Source: Triglochin maritima
Lineage: Eukaryota; Streptophyta; Magnoliopsida; Alismatales; Juncaginaceae
DNA: 64,000 nucleotides
NCBI GenBank assembly: GCA_963682175.1
Contig: OY821771.1
Coordinates: forward strand, 32,632,201 to 32,696,200
Reading direction: 5' to 3'
Below are positions 47,709 to 58,300 of this stretch, piece by piece. The notes beneath the pieces were generated by a model, which saw only the letters and a program-made list of their open reading frames with translations, was not told where the DNA came from and searched no databases. Every line of letters starts with the position of its first letter. Positions within the stretch are counted from its first letter, which is position 1. The position numbers and the translations under genes were made by a program.

Positions 47709-48036
47709 TTTCGTGTCTTAGAGATAAGTATATATATTTTTTAAACTAGCCACGTTGTTAATTAAGTCGGAACGACCCAGGAAGTTTGGATGGAACGGCC
47801 CAGCTCGTTTCGTCAAAATGACCCGGTTCATTTGGTCAAAACGACCCGGTTCGTTTCGCAAACCATCAACCAGGGTTATTTTACCAACGAGCCAGGTTGT
47901 ATAACCAGACATGTTCCGTTCTGGTCAGGTCCCATCCCTTCTTGGGCAAGTCCCGTCTAGTCCTGGGCAAGTCCCATCCCATCTCAGTTTGCTCCCATCC
48001 CAGACACGTTATTTCGTGTCTTAGAGATAAGTATAT
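47709..48036. repeat. 25-bp direct repeats flanking a GACCCGGTTC-rich block
   Basis: The same 25 bases occur at 47709-47733 and 48012-48036 (TTTCGTGTCTTAGAGATAAG plus five). Between them lie tandem CGACCC(G/A)G and TCCCATCCC motifs. A related block lies reversed near 58497-58610, and part of it near 59935. Confidence 0.7.
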
Positions 48037-48129
48037 TGAGGTGAGGTGACATAGAGCCTAGAGCGCGTCGTTTTGACGATCATGATTGACACAAGATCAG
48101 ATAGTGTGATTTTTATTTTTTATTTGTTT

Positions 48130-49190
48130 AATAGTGATGAGACCCACTCTTCTAATGTGAGAAAGTTGGACACACTCGTGTCCAGGATTGGACTTGTTGT
48201 TGGACATACTCTCGAAACATTTCAGACACTCTCAAGACTTGCTTCATTGACACACTTTTGACTAACTTGTGTCCAGTACGGTACACGTTCTGGACACTCG
48301 CTTGCAAAGGATTGTCCAGACAGTGTCTGGTGATGGACATGCTGGTGTCCATTGCTGGACATGTTGGTGTCTAGTGATTGACATACTTTAAATTCGCCAC
48401 TGGACGGATTTTAGACACTATTGTACGTACACACTCTGGACGTTTTTTCTAGACTGACTCGTGTCCATATTAACTGCTTATGGACAGTATAGTAGTTGTC
48501 AAGATTATGTCCAAAATGTGGACATTCTGGACTCAAACCAGTGATTGTGTGTCCAGAATTGTCAGGAATGTGTAATGATTTTGGACACGTACTGGACGGA
48601 TTTTGGACAGTACTGTATGAAGTCTGAACAGTTTCTGGACGAACTGTGTCCAGGTGGATGGCTCTTGGACATGTTCTGGACATGATTTGGTCACACATAT
48701 CCTAGGCGTTGGTCAGTCCAGTATTTGTCCACATTATGTCTAGAATCTGGATATTCTGGACACTAACCAGTGACTGTGTCCAGAATTGTTAGGAATGTGT
48801 ACTCAATCTGGTCAAGCATTGGACAGATTTTGGACAATACTATACACACTCTGGATGATTTTCTGGATTGCATCTTGTTCAGTTGGACTGCTTCTGGACA
48901 CGTTGTGGACTTGATTTGGTCACACATATCTTGGGAGCTGGCCAGTCCACAATTTTGTCGAGATATTGTCCAGATTCTGCACATTGTGGACACCAACCAG
49001 TGGCTTTGTGTCCAGAATTGTTAGGAATGTGTATTCAATCTAGAGAATCACTGGACAGATTTTGGACACTACTATACATACTCTGAACGATTTTATGGAC
49101 TGACTCTTGTCCAGTTGAACTGCTTCGGGACACTTTCTGAACTTGGTTTGGTCACACATATCTTGGGAGTTTCCCAGTCCAGAAATTTGT
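48130..49190. repeat. GTCCAGA/TCTGGACA-rich array with about 230-bp higher-order units
   Basis: The motif TGGACA or its complement occurs every 20-40 bp. A larger unit repeats three times, with TCACACATAT at 48691, 48920 and 49152 (spacing 229 and 232). Each is followed by CCAGTCCA and GTCCAGAATTGT[TC]AGGAATGTGT. It lies just downstream of the ULP pseudogene. Confidence 0.75.
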
Positions 49191-50509
49191 CAAGATTTTC
49201 ACATTTTACACGTGAATCAGTTATTGTGTTCATTTTTAATTTTCAATGTTTAAGATTTACATCACACAAGTAAATTAATAAGTATTTAAACGAAATTGGT
49301 ATCTGTTTTTTTACAAGGGGTTGATGAAATGAAGATATTTGACATCCTTTTGTGTGGTTGGTTCTTCTCCCAACATTAAGCATCTTACCCAGTGAAGAAC
49401 AAATGACCCACAATCGTTGCTACCTCCAACATGGCATTGGGAGCTTTTTCTTTCGAATGTCTACTCCCATTAGACACCCAGGCCTTTCCTCCAGAATTTT
49501 GCCATCAGGTTCGTTGTTTCTTGGTGGATGCCCAAGGGTATCGATGCATCTTGGTTATCATCAAGATCAGGGGCCAAGCTGTTATAATGTTTTATTGTTG
49601 CGGTTGGGTCGTTCAAAGCTAGCAATGTCCAGTGTCCCCCTTGTATCAGCGGCTGTATAAGTACATTTTCTTTTTGGTCCCAATCCTTTTCTCTTTCATC
49701 TACGACATCCTAGATCAACTGACACGACTCACTTTCGATAGCGAGCATAGCTATTGATGGCATGGTGATCACTTTGTCTCGGCTCTCTCGTCTCTCCTCC
49801 AAGTGTGTACAATTAACTTTTCATTTTCAGAACGTTAACAAGAAACTATTTAGAGCAAATTCTACTTACCTCCATTGAGAGAGCAACGACCCATTGGTGA
49901 TAAGATCTTTTATATCTCCCAACATCACACTGGCAACGTCATTGGACCAGACTTTGGTGGTAAGGTCCATGGTGATAGTTGTGCATTGTAAAAGTATATT
50001 CTGCTCATCTTTTTTCAAGCCAGCCATCACACACATGTCGATGTCTTTATGCTGACGCACAAATGGTTCGGACGTAGAAGTATTTGATGGAAATGATTTT
50101 ACGTCTCCATCACACTTAGTCTAATTTTCATAATCTTCAGGTTAGGTACTTCTTTCGGTTTTCTTTTCTTCCCCTGGTCTCTTTTTGAAATTGGTTTCTT
50201 CTTGGTCAGACTCCTGATTCTCATTCTTTTTTCCGTCTTAATGTCTATTTCTTCTTTAGTTTTTCTCACGAGCTCTTTATTTTGTCTTTCTTTCGCCCCA
50301 ACTACTTTGTGATTATTCCACCATCTTGTTTGTCAATAATTTCATCTTCACCATCGTCCTTCTCTTCCTCTTTAGTTTGCTTTTGTTCCTCTTTATTTCC
50401 ACTTAAATTTCCAGCTTCTTCTACTGATTTGTCCTCATCTTCTCCAGGAATGAACTCCAAAACCAAAGTTTTTTCCTTTTAATTGTAACGTGACATTATT
50501 AAAACTGAT

Positions 50510-51010
50510 CGTTCCAGACTGGAAGTAAAATACAAGTAGCTGATGATGTCGAATTCGATCTGGACACAATTGTACACATACTGGACCCATGGCAATAACT
50601 GGTCATTCCTCTTGAGACACTCTGGACAAATTCTCGTCCTTTATTGGGACACTCCATCGACAATAGTTGGACACATTCTGGACAGTGTCTGGACACCACC
50701 TGGATAGTATTCAAACACATGACTAGAAATCAGGCCAACTCTAAACACACACCGAACTAGCTCGCATCCAGAGTTAAATTGATTCTGGACTCTCTCTGGA
50801 CTGTATATGGTACACCCACATCAATTTCTGGAGTACATGTGGACACATGCTGGACAATATCTGGAAACAACGTGGACACTAGGTGAACTCATTATCGATT
50901 CTCAATGGACTCTTTCTGGATACTTGCTAAACCAATTATGCACACTCTCTAGACATATCTTGACACTCCCTGGACATTCTCTGGACACTACATGGACACA
51001 CAACTAGTAA
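50510..51010. repeat. Second TCTGGACA-rich array, inside gene A
   Basis: Same short motifs as 48130-49190 (ACTCTGGACA, CTCTCTGGAC), lying between coding blocks of the ULP pseudogene, so in an intron or an insertion. Confidence 0.65.
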
Positions 51011-51229
51011 TTAAATCATGCTAAAAAAATAAAAAACTTTTTTAATTGAGTATTACCATTACATCTCCATAGTCTGGTCCTTCTACTGGTGTATTTTATC
51101 AATCATCCTCATCTACTCCTTGGTTTACTGTGTATTGGGAATCATCAGGAAAGACATACCTATATGCATTTTTTCCTCTTTCTATGGCATCACTGGTCAT
51201 ATGTTGGTGGAACTTAATTATGTTGCATT

Positions 51230-51690
51230 GATCCACCAACTCCTTATCCTTCTTAGCTAATTCCTTGTCATTCTCAGCTAATTCCTTAGCCTTCTTAGCC
51301 AATTCTTTGTCCTTCTCAACCAATTCCTTAGCCTTCTCAGCCAATTCCACGCTCTTCTCAGCATCTCAGCCAATTCCTTGACATTCGCAGCCAATTCCTT
51401 AGCTATCTCAGCTAATTCATTGTCCTTCTCAGCCAATTCCTTGACCTTCTGAGTGATTTGGGCTCCCTTAACAGCCAGTTGGTCATCCTTAGCAGCAAGT
51501 TGGCTGTCTTTCTCAGCAAGTTGGATGCCTTTCTTAATCAATTTGACTTCCTTATTAGACAATTGGACATCCTTAACTACCAATTGGTCATACTTCTCTG
51601 CTAGTTGGGCATCCTTAATGGTCAATTGCTCATCATTCTCTGCTAAAAGGGCATCCTTGAGGGCCAATTGGGCATCATCCTCTGTCAATT
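51230..51690 (-). repeat. 21-bp tandem array coding for heptads
   Basis: Coding tandem repeat in gene A: successive units of 7 codons (A-Q-L-A-E-K-D-like, later K-E-L-A-E-K-D-like). A frameshift near 51360 splits it between two frames. The pattern would give a long coiled coil. Confidence 0.75.
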
Positions 51691-53159
51691 ATGGGTTTGT
51701 CCAAGTCAATTGGTTATCCTACTCATCAACGCGTGCAGATTTCTTTATCAATTCTTTCTTCATATCCTCTATTGTTTGTTTTGCTTTTACCCACCGCAAT
51801 TTCATCTTTTGGAAAATGACTTCATCTTGAAGTGGGTCTCTTATTATGTAGTGTGCACCAACATTTATTATTTGGTCGACAAATCTTCCACGGTTGACAC
51901 CTAGTTGGCGTTGTGGTGGCTAGGGTAAGGCATCTGTTATTTGGTTGCTTGTCTCAACTTCATCCAGATTGTTAACTATTGTCGTCTGTACATTGCTAAG
52001 CAGTTCCAACTCATCAAAATTACCGAGTTGAACCTGCCCACTCCCTATTTTTGAGAGGGTGATTCCATCATCGTTCTTCATTCGTTCAAGAAAACTCTAC
52101 CCACTCGTCCACAAAATCCATCTATTTACAATGGAGACTGTATAAGGAAAATGATTTCTTATATTCAAGTTCACACACAACCACACCTGAAGTACAGCTA
52201 CACATCCCTCAATCTACCCTTTTTTAAGCGTAAATTGCATGATTTCGTTCTTCAAATCAATTCCTCTTTTGCTTTTGAAATGTCGGCGACCGGAAGTTGG
52301 AATGCGGCCTCAACCTAGTCGTATTTATCCAGGATGGTCAGGTTTTCTATGACATCCATGAACCATTGCTTTAGTCTACAACCACGGTCGTAAAACAGGA
52401 ATGAACTGAAGAGAAAGTAGATGTAAAGTTTCTCAAACTCTTCGTCATCCTTCAACAACCTTGCAGGAAACAATTGTTTCTTGAATCAGCTTTATCTAGC
52501 ATTTGACCTCCCCTTTTGGCTTTACTTTTTTTAACTAATATCAACTGGAATACCTCCTAGTTTCAGTTGTAACATCACAACAACATACGTGGGCTTCAAT
52601 TGCACAACTTGATTATTGATCATGACGCCTCTTTCTTCCACCTCATATCTCTCCACCAAGAAATCAAGGATGTCATTGTCCACACTCATCTTCTGTGCAT
52701 CCTTGAAGTGAGCGAACGGAATCCTTATGAGTAAAGCCCGCTAGTTGTTTGTAAGTTATCCAAAATCATTCTCAAACGAGCAGATTGGTGGCCACGAACA
52801 CATGGACGGTTGGAAGTACTTTAAAATTTGCAAGAACCCAAAAAAACATAAGTAAAATAGTACTACTGAAACCACAAAGCTGCCTTGATGTACACCTTTT
52901 TTGAACCACTGGTGGTAGCGTATCCCTCGGTGTGAACATTTCTTCTGATGTGGTATTCTATCGGAAGTTTTTGTGTGCCGAGAGATTGTTAAGGGTTCTG
53001 AAGTTTGGTTGTGCCAAATCCGAACCGTTTGTCCGCTCTTGTAGGGGATCATGTTTCCTAGATTGGAGTGGACATACTAAGTTCCTGTTCAAACATTACG
53101 TGTGTCGCCCAACAATTGTCCATAAATAACAAGATTGGTCCAAATTTGCCCAGATTAAT

Positions 53160-53793
53160 TGTTAGATGCGGGAGAACGGGGAGCACCACACCAAGCCACC
53201 CCAGAAAGCACGACTCCACCAGACACACCTGGACCGCCAACCAGCGGTCCCAAACCACCAATTGGCAGTTCAGAAGTTGCACCTGGTGGGCTGCTTCTGC
53301 TCGCCTTGTTCTCCATGCTGAGGGCCTTCTATTGCCATCACTAGATCCATACTTTGATCTATGCAATTAGTGGACACGAATGAAAGAAGAAAACTCTCTA
53401 CTTAACACCCATAAGCAAAACGAGATTTGCACCAAATACTAATCTTTTCTTTCTTCTTTCTCACTTGACTTGATTTGTTTTTGGCTTGTATTACAAATGG
53501 AGAACTCTTGTGCTTATATAGGCACTTACAAAGACTCTTCAACTTACCCTACAACACAAACATAACATAAACTATATAAAGATGATCATTCAAGATCATT
53601 ACAACCTCTAATTAAATTACATCATAAAATAGGACGAAAATCATAGAAAAAAAGAAGAGTCCCTTGTCTCTTCCTTTCCTACAACCTTTTGCCTTCCTTC
53701 TTGTTGAGTCATCAACTCCTAGATGACTCACCCTCCATAGGTGATGTGGCAAGTGACTAGGATGCCACCTAGGATTAAGTTCAATTCTCAATA
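53160..53793 (-). repeat. 3' LTR of copia element 2
   Basis: 634 bp. Carries the palindrome pair at 53231-53270. Confidence 0.88.
53231..53270. repeat. Paired palindromes in copia 2, 3' LTR
   Basis: GGACCGCCAACCAGCGGTCC (53231-53250), then AACCACCAATTGGCAGTT (53253-53270, two arm changes). Confidence 0.85.
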
Positions 53794-55272
53794 CTCCTCC
53801 TTGAACTTAATCCTCTTCCATCCACCATCCCACCAAGGTTGCGCAACTTCACATACAAACGGATTGGAAGGGCTTTTGTGAATATGTCAGCCACTTGATC
53901 TTCACTTCTTACATGTACTAAGTCGACATCCTTTTCTTTCATATGTTCACGAATGAAATGAAACCTTGTGTCGATGTGTTTGCGACTTTCGTGATGGACC
54001 AGATTTTTAGCCAGCTCGATAGCAGATTTGCTATCCATGTACATCTTTGTAGCACTTGTCTGACTTGAACATAGCTCTTTCAATAATTCTCTAAGCCATA
54101 TTGCATGACACACACATGCATTTGCCGCCACATATTCGGCTTCGCAAGTTGATAATGCGACGATGGGTTGTTTCTTTGATGACAATGAGAAAGCCGTGTC
54201 ACCAACATAAAAAACAAAGCCCGAGGTACTCTTTCTATCATCCACATCCCCACTCCAATCACTATCAGTATATCCATATAGTATCTCTTTGTCAACACAT
54301 TCTCCATAGAATAAGCCAAGGGAAAGAGTACCTTTGATGTAGTGAAATATTCGCTTAACCGCCATCCAATGTTCCATGGTTGGACTCTCCATGTACCGGC
54401 TCACCAAGCCAACTCCATATACAAGATCTGGTTTGGTGCAAGTTAGGTATCGTAGACACCCTACTGCACTTTTGTACATTGTTGCATCAACCAACTCACC
54501 TTCTTCGTGTTTGGATAACATTAATCCACATGCCACCGGTGTGTTCACGGGCTTGCAATCACCCATCTCGAAACGCCCCAACACATCTTTAGCATAGCCT
54601 TCTTGTGACACAAAGATCCCGTCCCCTCCTTGTTTGAACTCCAAACCAAGAAAGTAGGACATGAGTCCAAGATCAGTCATCTCGAATTCCTTTTTCATGA
54701 TGTGTTTGAAATCAGCAAGCATCCCATCGTTGCTACCTGTAAAAACAAGATCAAACATACAAGGCTACGATCAATATGTCGTTGCCTTCTTTCTTCACAT
54801 AGATTGCATGTTCATGTGGACATTGCAAGAATCCATTTTGCTTGAAATAGGCATCAATCCTTGCATTCCATGCCCTCGGGGCTTGCTTCAAGCAATATAG
54901 TGCCTTCTTTAACTTTAGCACTTTCACCTCTTCGCCTTTCTTTTCATAACCCGGCGGTTGTTCCACATAAACTTCTTCTTCGAGAACTCCATTCAAGAAA
55001 GTGGACTTCACGTCCATTTGATGCATGCGCCACTTTCTTTGAGCTGCAAGTGAGGTTAGAAGACGGATTGTCTCCATGCGTACCACCGGGGCGAACACTT
55101 CTTCATAATCTATGCTGACTCTTTGCTTGTAGCCTTTTGCCACCAATCGTGCTTTATACCTTTCAACTTCTCCTTGTGTCGTCATCTTTCTTTTGTATAC
55201 CCATTTGACACCAATCGCTTTGTGTCCTTTTGGCAATGAAACTAGTTCCCAAGTTTCATTCCTTTCGATGGA
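53781..55272 (-). pseudogene. pol: Copia RT-RNase H, broken
   Basis: Follows the gag frame after a stop at 55275-55273. [11 protein letters not shown]...[10 protein letters not shown]...[10 protein letters not shown]. At about 54760 a small deletion removes the Asp pair of the catalytic Y-V-D-D box and shifts the frame (A-L-Y-V, stop; then M-F-D-L-V-F in another frame). RNase H (about 54300-53790) is well kept: Y-T-D-S-D-W-S-G, S-T-S-G-F-V-F, S-T-C-E-A-E-Y-V-A-A, D-S-K-S-A-I-E-L-A-K-N. Its stop at 53781 lies inside the LTR. No integrase is present on either side. Confidence 0.85.
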
Positions 55273-56502
55273 TCACATTTCTTCATCCATTGCGACGCGC
55301 CATTTTGCATCCTCCATAACCTCTTCAAAAGGAATATTCTCTCCTTGTCCTAGAAGACACAATATCTTTTGCTCGCTTGTAATCTCCTTTGATCTCATCT
55401 CCTCCACATGGTTAGAAGTCACCACTTCTTCTCTTTCTTCTTCTTTTTCGCACCTCCCATCATGTTCATGTTCGACTTGAGCATGCATGACATGGTTTTT
55501 GACTTCCTCGTTACTTACAAACAAGGCCATTCCTCCTTCGCAAGCACTCTCCTCCATGGCAACAAGGTTGGAGTTTTCTTCCACCCTTTTCTTTGACCAA
55601 CATTCGCTTGCATAGTGTCCATGCTTCCCACAATTGAAGTACTCAATCTCCTTCTTTGATCCACGATCATCACAGCCATGGCTGGAGCTCTCCTCCACCT
55701 TCTTTTGCGACCAACATTCTTTTGCAAAATGGCCACATTTCCCACACTTGAAGCACTCGACCTCCTTCTTCTTTGGACGGCCTCCATAGTCATGACCGCT
55801 TCCACGATCTACGTTGCGAGGTTTCTCCTCCTTAAGCGACATCTTCGCTTGCAACGCCTCCTCCAAGACATCTTGTCTCTTCTTCTTCTTTCTTTGCTTG
55901 TGTGCCTCCAACGAGCTTGCTAGGTCATTGACGGTCATCTTCTCTAGGTTCTTTGATTCCTCGATAGCACACACAACATTTTCAAAGTCTTCGGTGAGAG
56001 AACGCAGCACCTTCTCCTCCACTCTTCGTTCAGTCAACGCCTCCCCATTTCTCTTCAATTTGTTCGCCACCATGCGAACCCTCGTAACGAAATCGGTAAC
56101 ACCTTCCGATTCCTTCATTTTCAATGCCTCGAACTCACCTCGAAGCATTTGGAGGCGCACTTGCCTCACTCGATCAACACCCTTGTAGCTCTTCTCAAGG
56201 GTGTCCCACGTCTCCTTTGACGTCTTCGCTTCAGCGATCTTCACAAAGCCACTATCATCCACCGCTTGGAAGAGAAGGAAGAGAGCACTCATGTCTTTGG
56301 CTCTTCTCTCCTTTTGTGCTTTGATTTGTGTGATGGTTCCCACCCCCGTCACGGCCTCCTCCTCGAAGCCGCTCTCCACAATATCCCAAGCATCATGCGC
56401 ACCGAGCAGGGCACACATTTGGATACTCCAATTGTCGTAGTTCACCTTCGAAAGGCGAGGCAACGATACATGACCAAACGAGGTCATCCCTGAGCTCCCC
56501 AT
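55273..56502 (-). CDS. gag: Copia Gag running into the RT linker
   Basis: 409 residues, open frame from ATG 56502 (MGSSGMTSFGHVSLPRLSKV), nine bases after the primer site. The Gag fold (UBN2 type) covers about residues 20-220, with W-D-T-L-E-K-S-Y and L-Q-M-L-R-G-E-F-E. Two zinc knuckles follow: C-F-K-C-G-K-C-G-H-F-A-K-E-C and a second in which the first Cys is Tyr (Y-F-N-C-G-K-H-G-H-Y-A-S-E-C). The last 40 or so residues (F-E-E-V-M-E-D-A-K-W-R-V-A-M-D-E-E-M) are the linker that in full copia elements comes after integrase, so protease and integrase have been removed cleanly. The frame could still make Gag. Confidence 0.8.
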   Translation of the reverse strand: MGSSGMTSFGHVSLPRLSKVNYDNWSIQMCALLGAHDAWDIVESGFEEEAVTGVGTITQIKAQKERRAKDMSALFLLFQAVDDSGFVKIAEAKTSKETWDTLEKSYKGVDRVRQVRLQMLRGEFEALKMKESEGVTDFVTRVRMVANKLKRNGEALTERRVEEKVLRSLTEDFENVVCAIEESKNLEKMTVNDLASSLEAHKQRKKKKRQDVLEEALQAKMSLKEEKPRNVDRGSGHDYGGRPKKKEVECFKCGKCGHFAKECWSQKKVEESSSHGCDDRGSKKEIEYFNCGKHGHYASECWSKKRVEENSNLVAMEESACEGGMALFVSNEEVKNHVMHAQVEHEHDGRCEKEEEREEVVTSNHVEEMRSKEITSEQKILCLLGQGENIPFEEVMEDAKWRVAMDEEM

Positions 56503-56524
56503 CGGATGAGGCTCTGATATCAGA

Positions 56525-57159
56525 TGTTAGATGCGGGAGAAAGACGGGGAGCACCACACCAAGCCACCCCATAAAGCACGACTCCACCAGACACACCTGG
56601 ACCGCCAACCAGCGGTCCCAAACCGCCAATTGGCGGTTCAGAAGTTGCGTTTGGTGGGCTGCTTCGGCTCGCCTTGTTCTCCATGCTGAGGGCCTTCTAT
56701 TGCCATCACTAGATCCATACTTTAATCTTCGCAATTCGTGGACACAAATGAAAGAAGAAAACTCTCTACTTAACACATAAGCAAAACGAGATTTGCACCA
56801 AATACTCATCTTTTCTTTCTTCTTTCTCACTTGACTTGATTTGTTTTTGGCTTGTATTACAAATGGAGAACTCTTGTGCTTATATAGGCACTTACAAAGA
56901 CTCTTCAACTTACCCTACAACACAAACATAACATAAACTATATAAAGATGATCATTCAAGATCATTACAACCTCTACTTAAATTGCATCATAAAATAGGA
57001 TGAAAATCATAGAAACAATGAAGAGTCCCTTGTCTCTTCCTTTCCTACAGCCTTTTGCCTTCCTTCTTGTTGAGTCATCAACTCCTAGATGACTCACCCT
57101 CCATAGGTGATGTGGCAAGTGACTAGGATGCCACCTAGGATTAAGTTCAATTCTCAATA
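56525..57159 (-). repeat. 5' LTR of copia element 2
   Basis: 635 bp, with the palindrome pair at 56599-56638 and a TATATAGG-type box (reversed CCTATATA) near 56880-56888. Confidence 0.88.
56599..56638. repeat. Paired palindromes in copia 2, 5' LTR
   Basis: GGACCGCCAACCAGCGGTCC (56599-56618), then a perfect AACCGCCAATTGGCGGTT (56621-56638). The best-preserved copia pair. Confidence 0.9.
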
Positions 57160-57516
57160 TTAATTGTTTGGTGTGTAGGGATATGCGTAGATGTTAAATT
57201 GACTAACTATGTCCCGAGATTCGCCCAGTATTAGTCCAGATTTATCTCGAGACGAAATTAGTTCTTGAATTGGTCCAGAAAGTGTCCAGATTATCTTTTT
57301 TAGAATGTGAACGGTCGTGTATTTTTTTTGGAAGGAGAAGCAACCTTTTTTGGGTAACACAATTACTTTGGAAATTGAAAATAAATCTACATACTTTATT
57401 ATGCCCACAATTATAATTACTCTGACGTGGCCCCTGTCCTGGCACGCGTCACAGACATGCAACGTCCGTGTATCAGCTTCCTTATGTGAAAAGACGCAAC
57501 CTTTCATTACAGGGTC

Positions 57517-57523
57517 TATAAAA
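57517..57523 (+). promoter_or_regulatory. TATA box of GRF-like copy 2
   Basis: TATAAAA, 76 bases before the ATG at 57599. Confidence 0.55.
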
Positions 57524-57598
57524 TCATCTGTTGTTGAAGTGTACTCGTAAACCTTATTGCATTCATAGATCTAATTGTGAGTTCGATTTACCCAAAAA

Positions 57599-57952
57599 AT
57601 GGCCTTCCAACACAATGCCAACAACTACTCAAGTGATAAAGATGAGTACATCACTGGTGGACCAATTTGGGGAGGTTGTCCCCCCGTTGAAATACATGGA
57701 GTTTCACGTCTACCCTATCACACCTGTAGGCGCAGTTTGAAGACAATGGAGTTGTGGTCCAACACTCCTTACAAATCTAGAAAAAAGTTCTATGTCTATG
57801 GCTCCTCTGAGCCAACCCATCATTGTCGGTACTTCGTCTAGGACGATGGAATGCCGGTACCATCAGTGGAGAAACCTGATGCTACCATAACTGACCCAGG
57901 CACGCGGAAACTTCTCTGGAACTTGCGAAGTTTAGTCAGACCCAGGAGATGA
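57599..57952 (+). pseudogene. GRF-zinc-finger-like gene, copy 2
   Basis: ATG at 57599, MAFQHNANNYSSDKDEYITG, then P-I-W-G-G-C-P-P-V-E-I. The finger-like part reads K-K-F-Y-V-Y-G-S-S-E-P-T-H-H-C-R-Y-F-V and then a stop where Trp is expected (TAG for TGG, 57840-57842). The frame goes on D-D-G-M-P-V-P...T-R-K-L-L-W-N-L-R to a stop at 57950-57952. The F-Y-V-[CY]-G, H-H-C and F-V-W-D-D spacing is what I recognise as GRF-like. This copy shows Y for one expected Cys. It lies head-to-head with ULP gene A; copia 2 now separates them (gene start regions near 53 and 57.5 kb). Confidence 0.6.
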
Positions 57953-58300
57953 ACAAAACCATATTTTGGGCTTGCAGGCGACATCTCACTATATCACTCT
58001 TTTCCAATTGACTTGGAACTTGGAAGATATTAATAATATTTTGTGTGTTTGTGTTTTTGTTTGTGTTTGTTTTTATGTTCGTGGAATATGTAATGTTGAG
58101 TTTTTCAATGGAATGTTATATGAAAGCTTATAATATTCAATGGAATCTCATTATAGTGTTCGGTGGAATGTTTTGTTTGTATCTCTTCATATATGTAATG
58201 GTATATTTGATTATAGTGTTGAATGAAATGTTTAACGACTGAAAGAAGAAACTTCATCCAAACTATGAAGAAAGAGTGGATGTGTCCAGTGATGGCCAGA
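57953..58300 (+). repeat. 3' flank of GRF-like copy 2, inverted match to 40225-40640
   Basis: CCAATTGACTTGGAACTTGG, the GT-rich run, TTCGTGGAATATGTAATG, TTCAATGGAATGTTATATG and CCAAACTATGAAGAAAGAGT all recur, reversed and in order, at 40230-40560. A shorter inverted piece lies at about 59525-59580. Confidence 0.75.

Larger units (their letters stand above)
49311..52740 (-). pseudogene. DUF1985-coiled coil-ULP (C48 peptidase-like) gene A, decayed
   Basis: Minus strand. 52740-52300: DUF1985/mobile-domain-like part (F-A-H-F-K-D...L-V-E-R-Y-E-V-E-E, W-F-M-D-V-I-E-N-L...K-Y-D-W-V-E-A). 51690-51230: coiled coil of 7-residue units such as Q-L-A-E-K-D. 50480-50130: Lys/Glu-rich segment. 50060-49866: start of the protease domain. 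49650-49311: catalytic part with G-G-H-W-T-L-L (His codon 49634-49632), S-S-Q-C and N-D-C-G-S-F-V (Cys codon 49412-49410). These fit the His-Asp/Asn-Gln-Cys order of ULP/SENP SUMO proteases. Two stops lie between His and Cys, and other stops upstream. The 5' end is unclear: a copia element sits at 53160. Genes of this type are carried by plant MULEs (Kaonashi-type). No MULE ends were found here. Confidence 0.7.
53160..57159 (-). mobile_element. Ty1/copia retrotransposon 2, lacking protease and integrase
   Basis: 4000 bp on the minus strand, flanked by a perfect 5-bp duplication TTAAT (53155-53159 and 57160-57164). The duplication again fixes the LTR ends as TATTGAG...TAACA. LTRs: 56525-57159 (5') and 53160-53793 (3'), several percent different by eye. 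Primer site TGATATCAGAGC (reversed) at 56511-56522. It codes for gag, then directly RT and RNase H. Confidence 0.9.

Noticed and set aside
52756..53366. Several minus- and plus-strand ORFs across the copia 2 border
   Set aside because: They cross the LTR boundary at 53160 or are other frames of the ULP gene 5' part.
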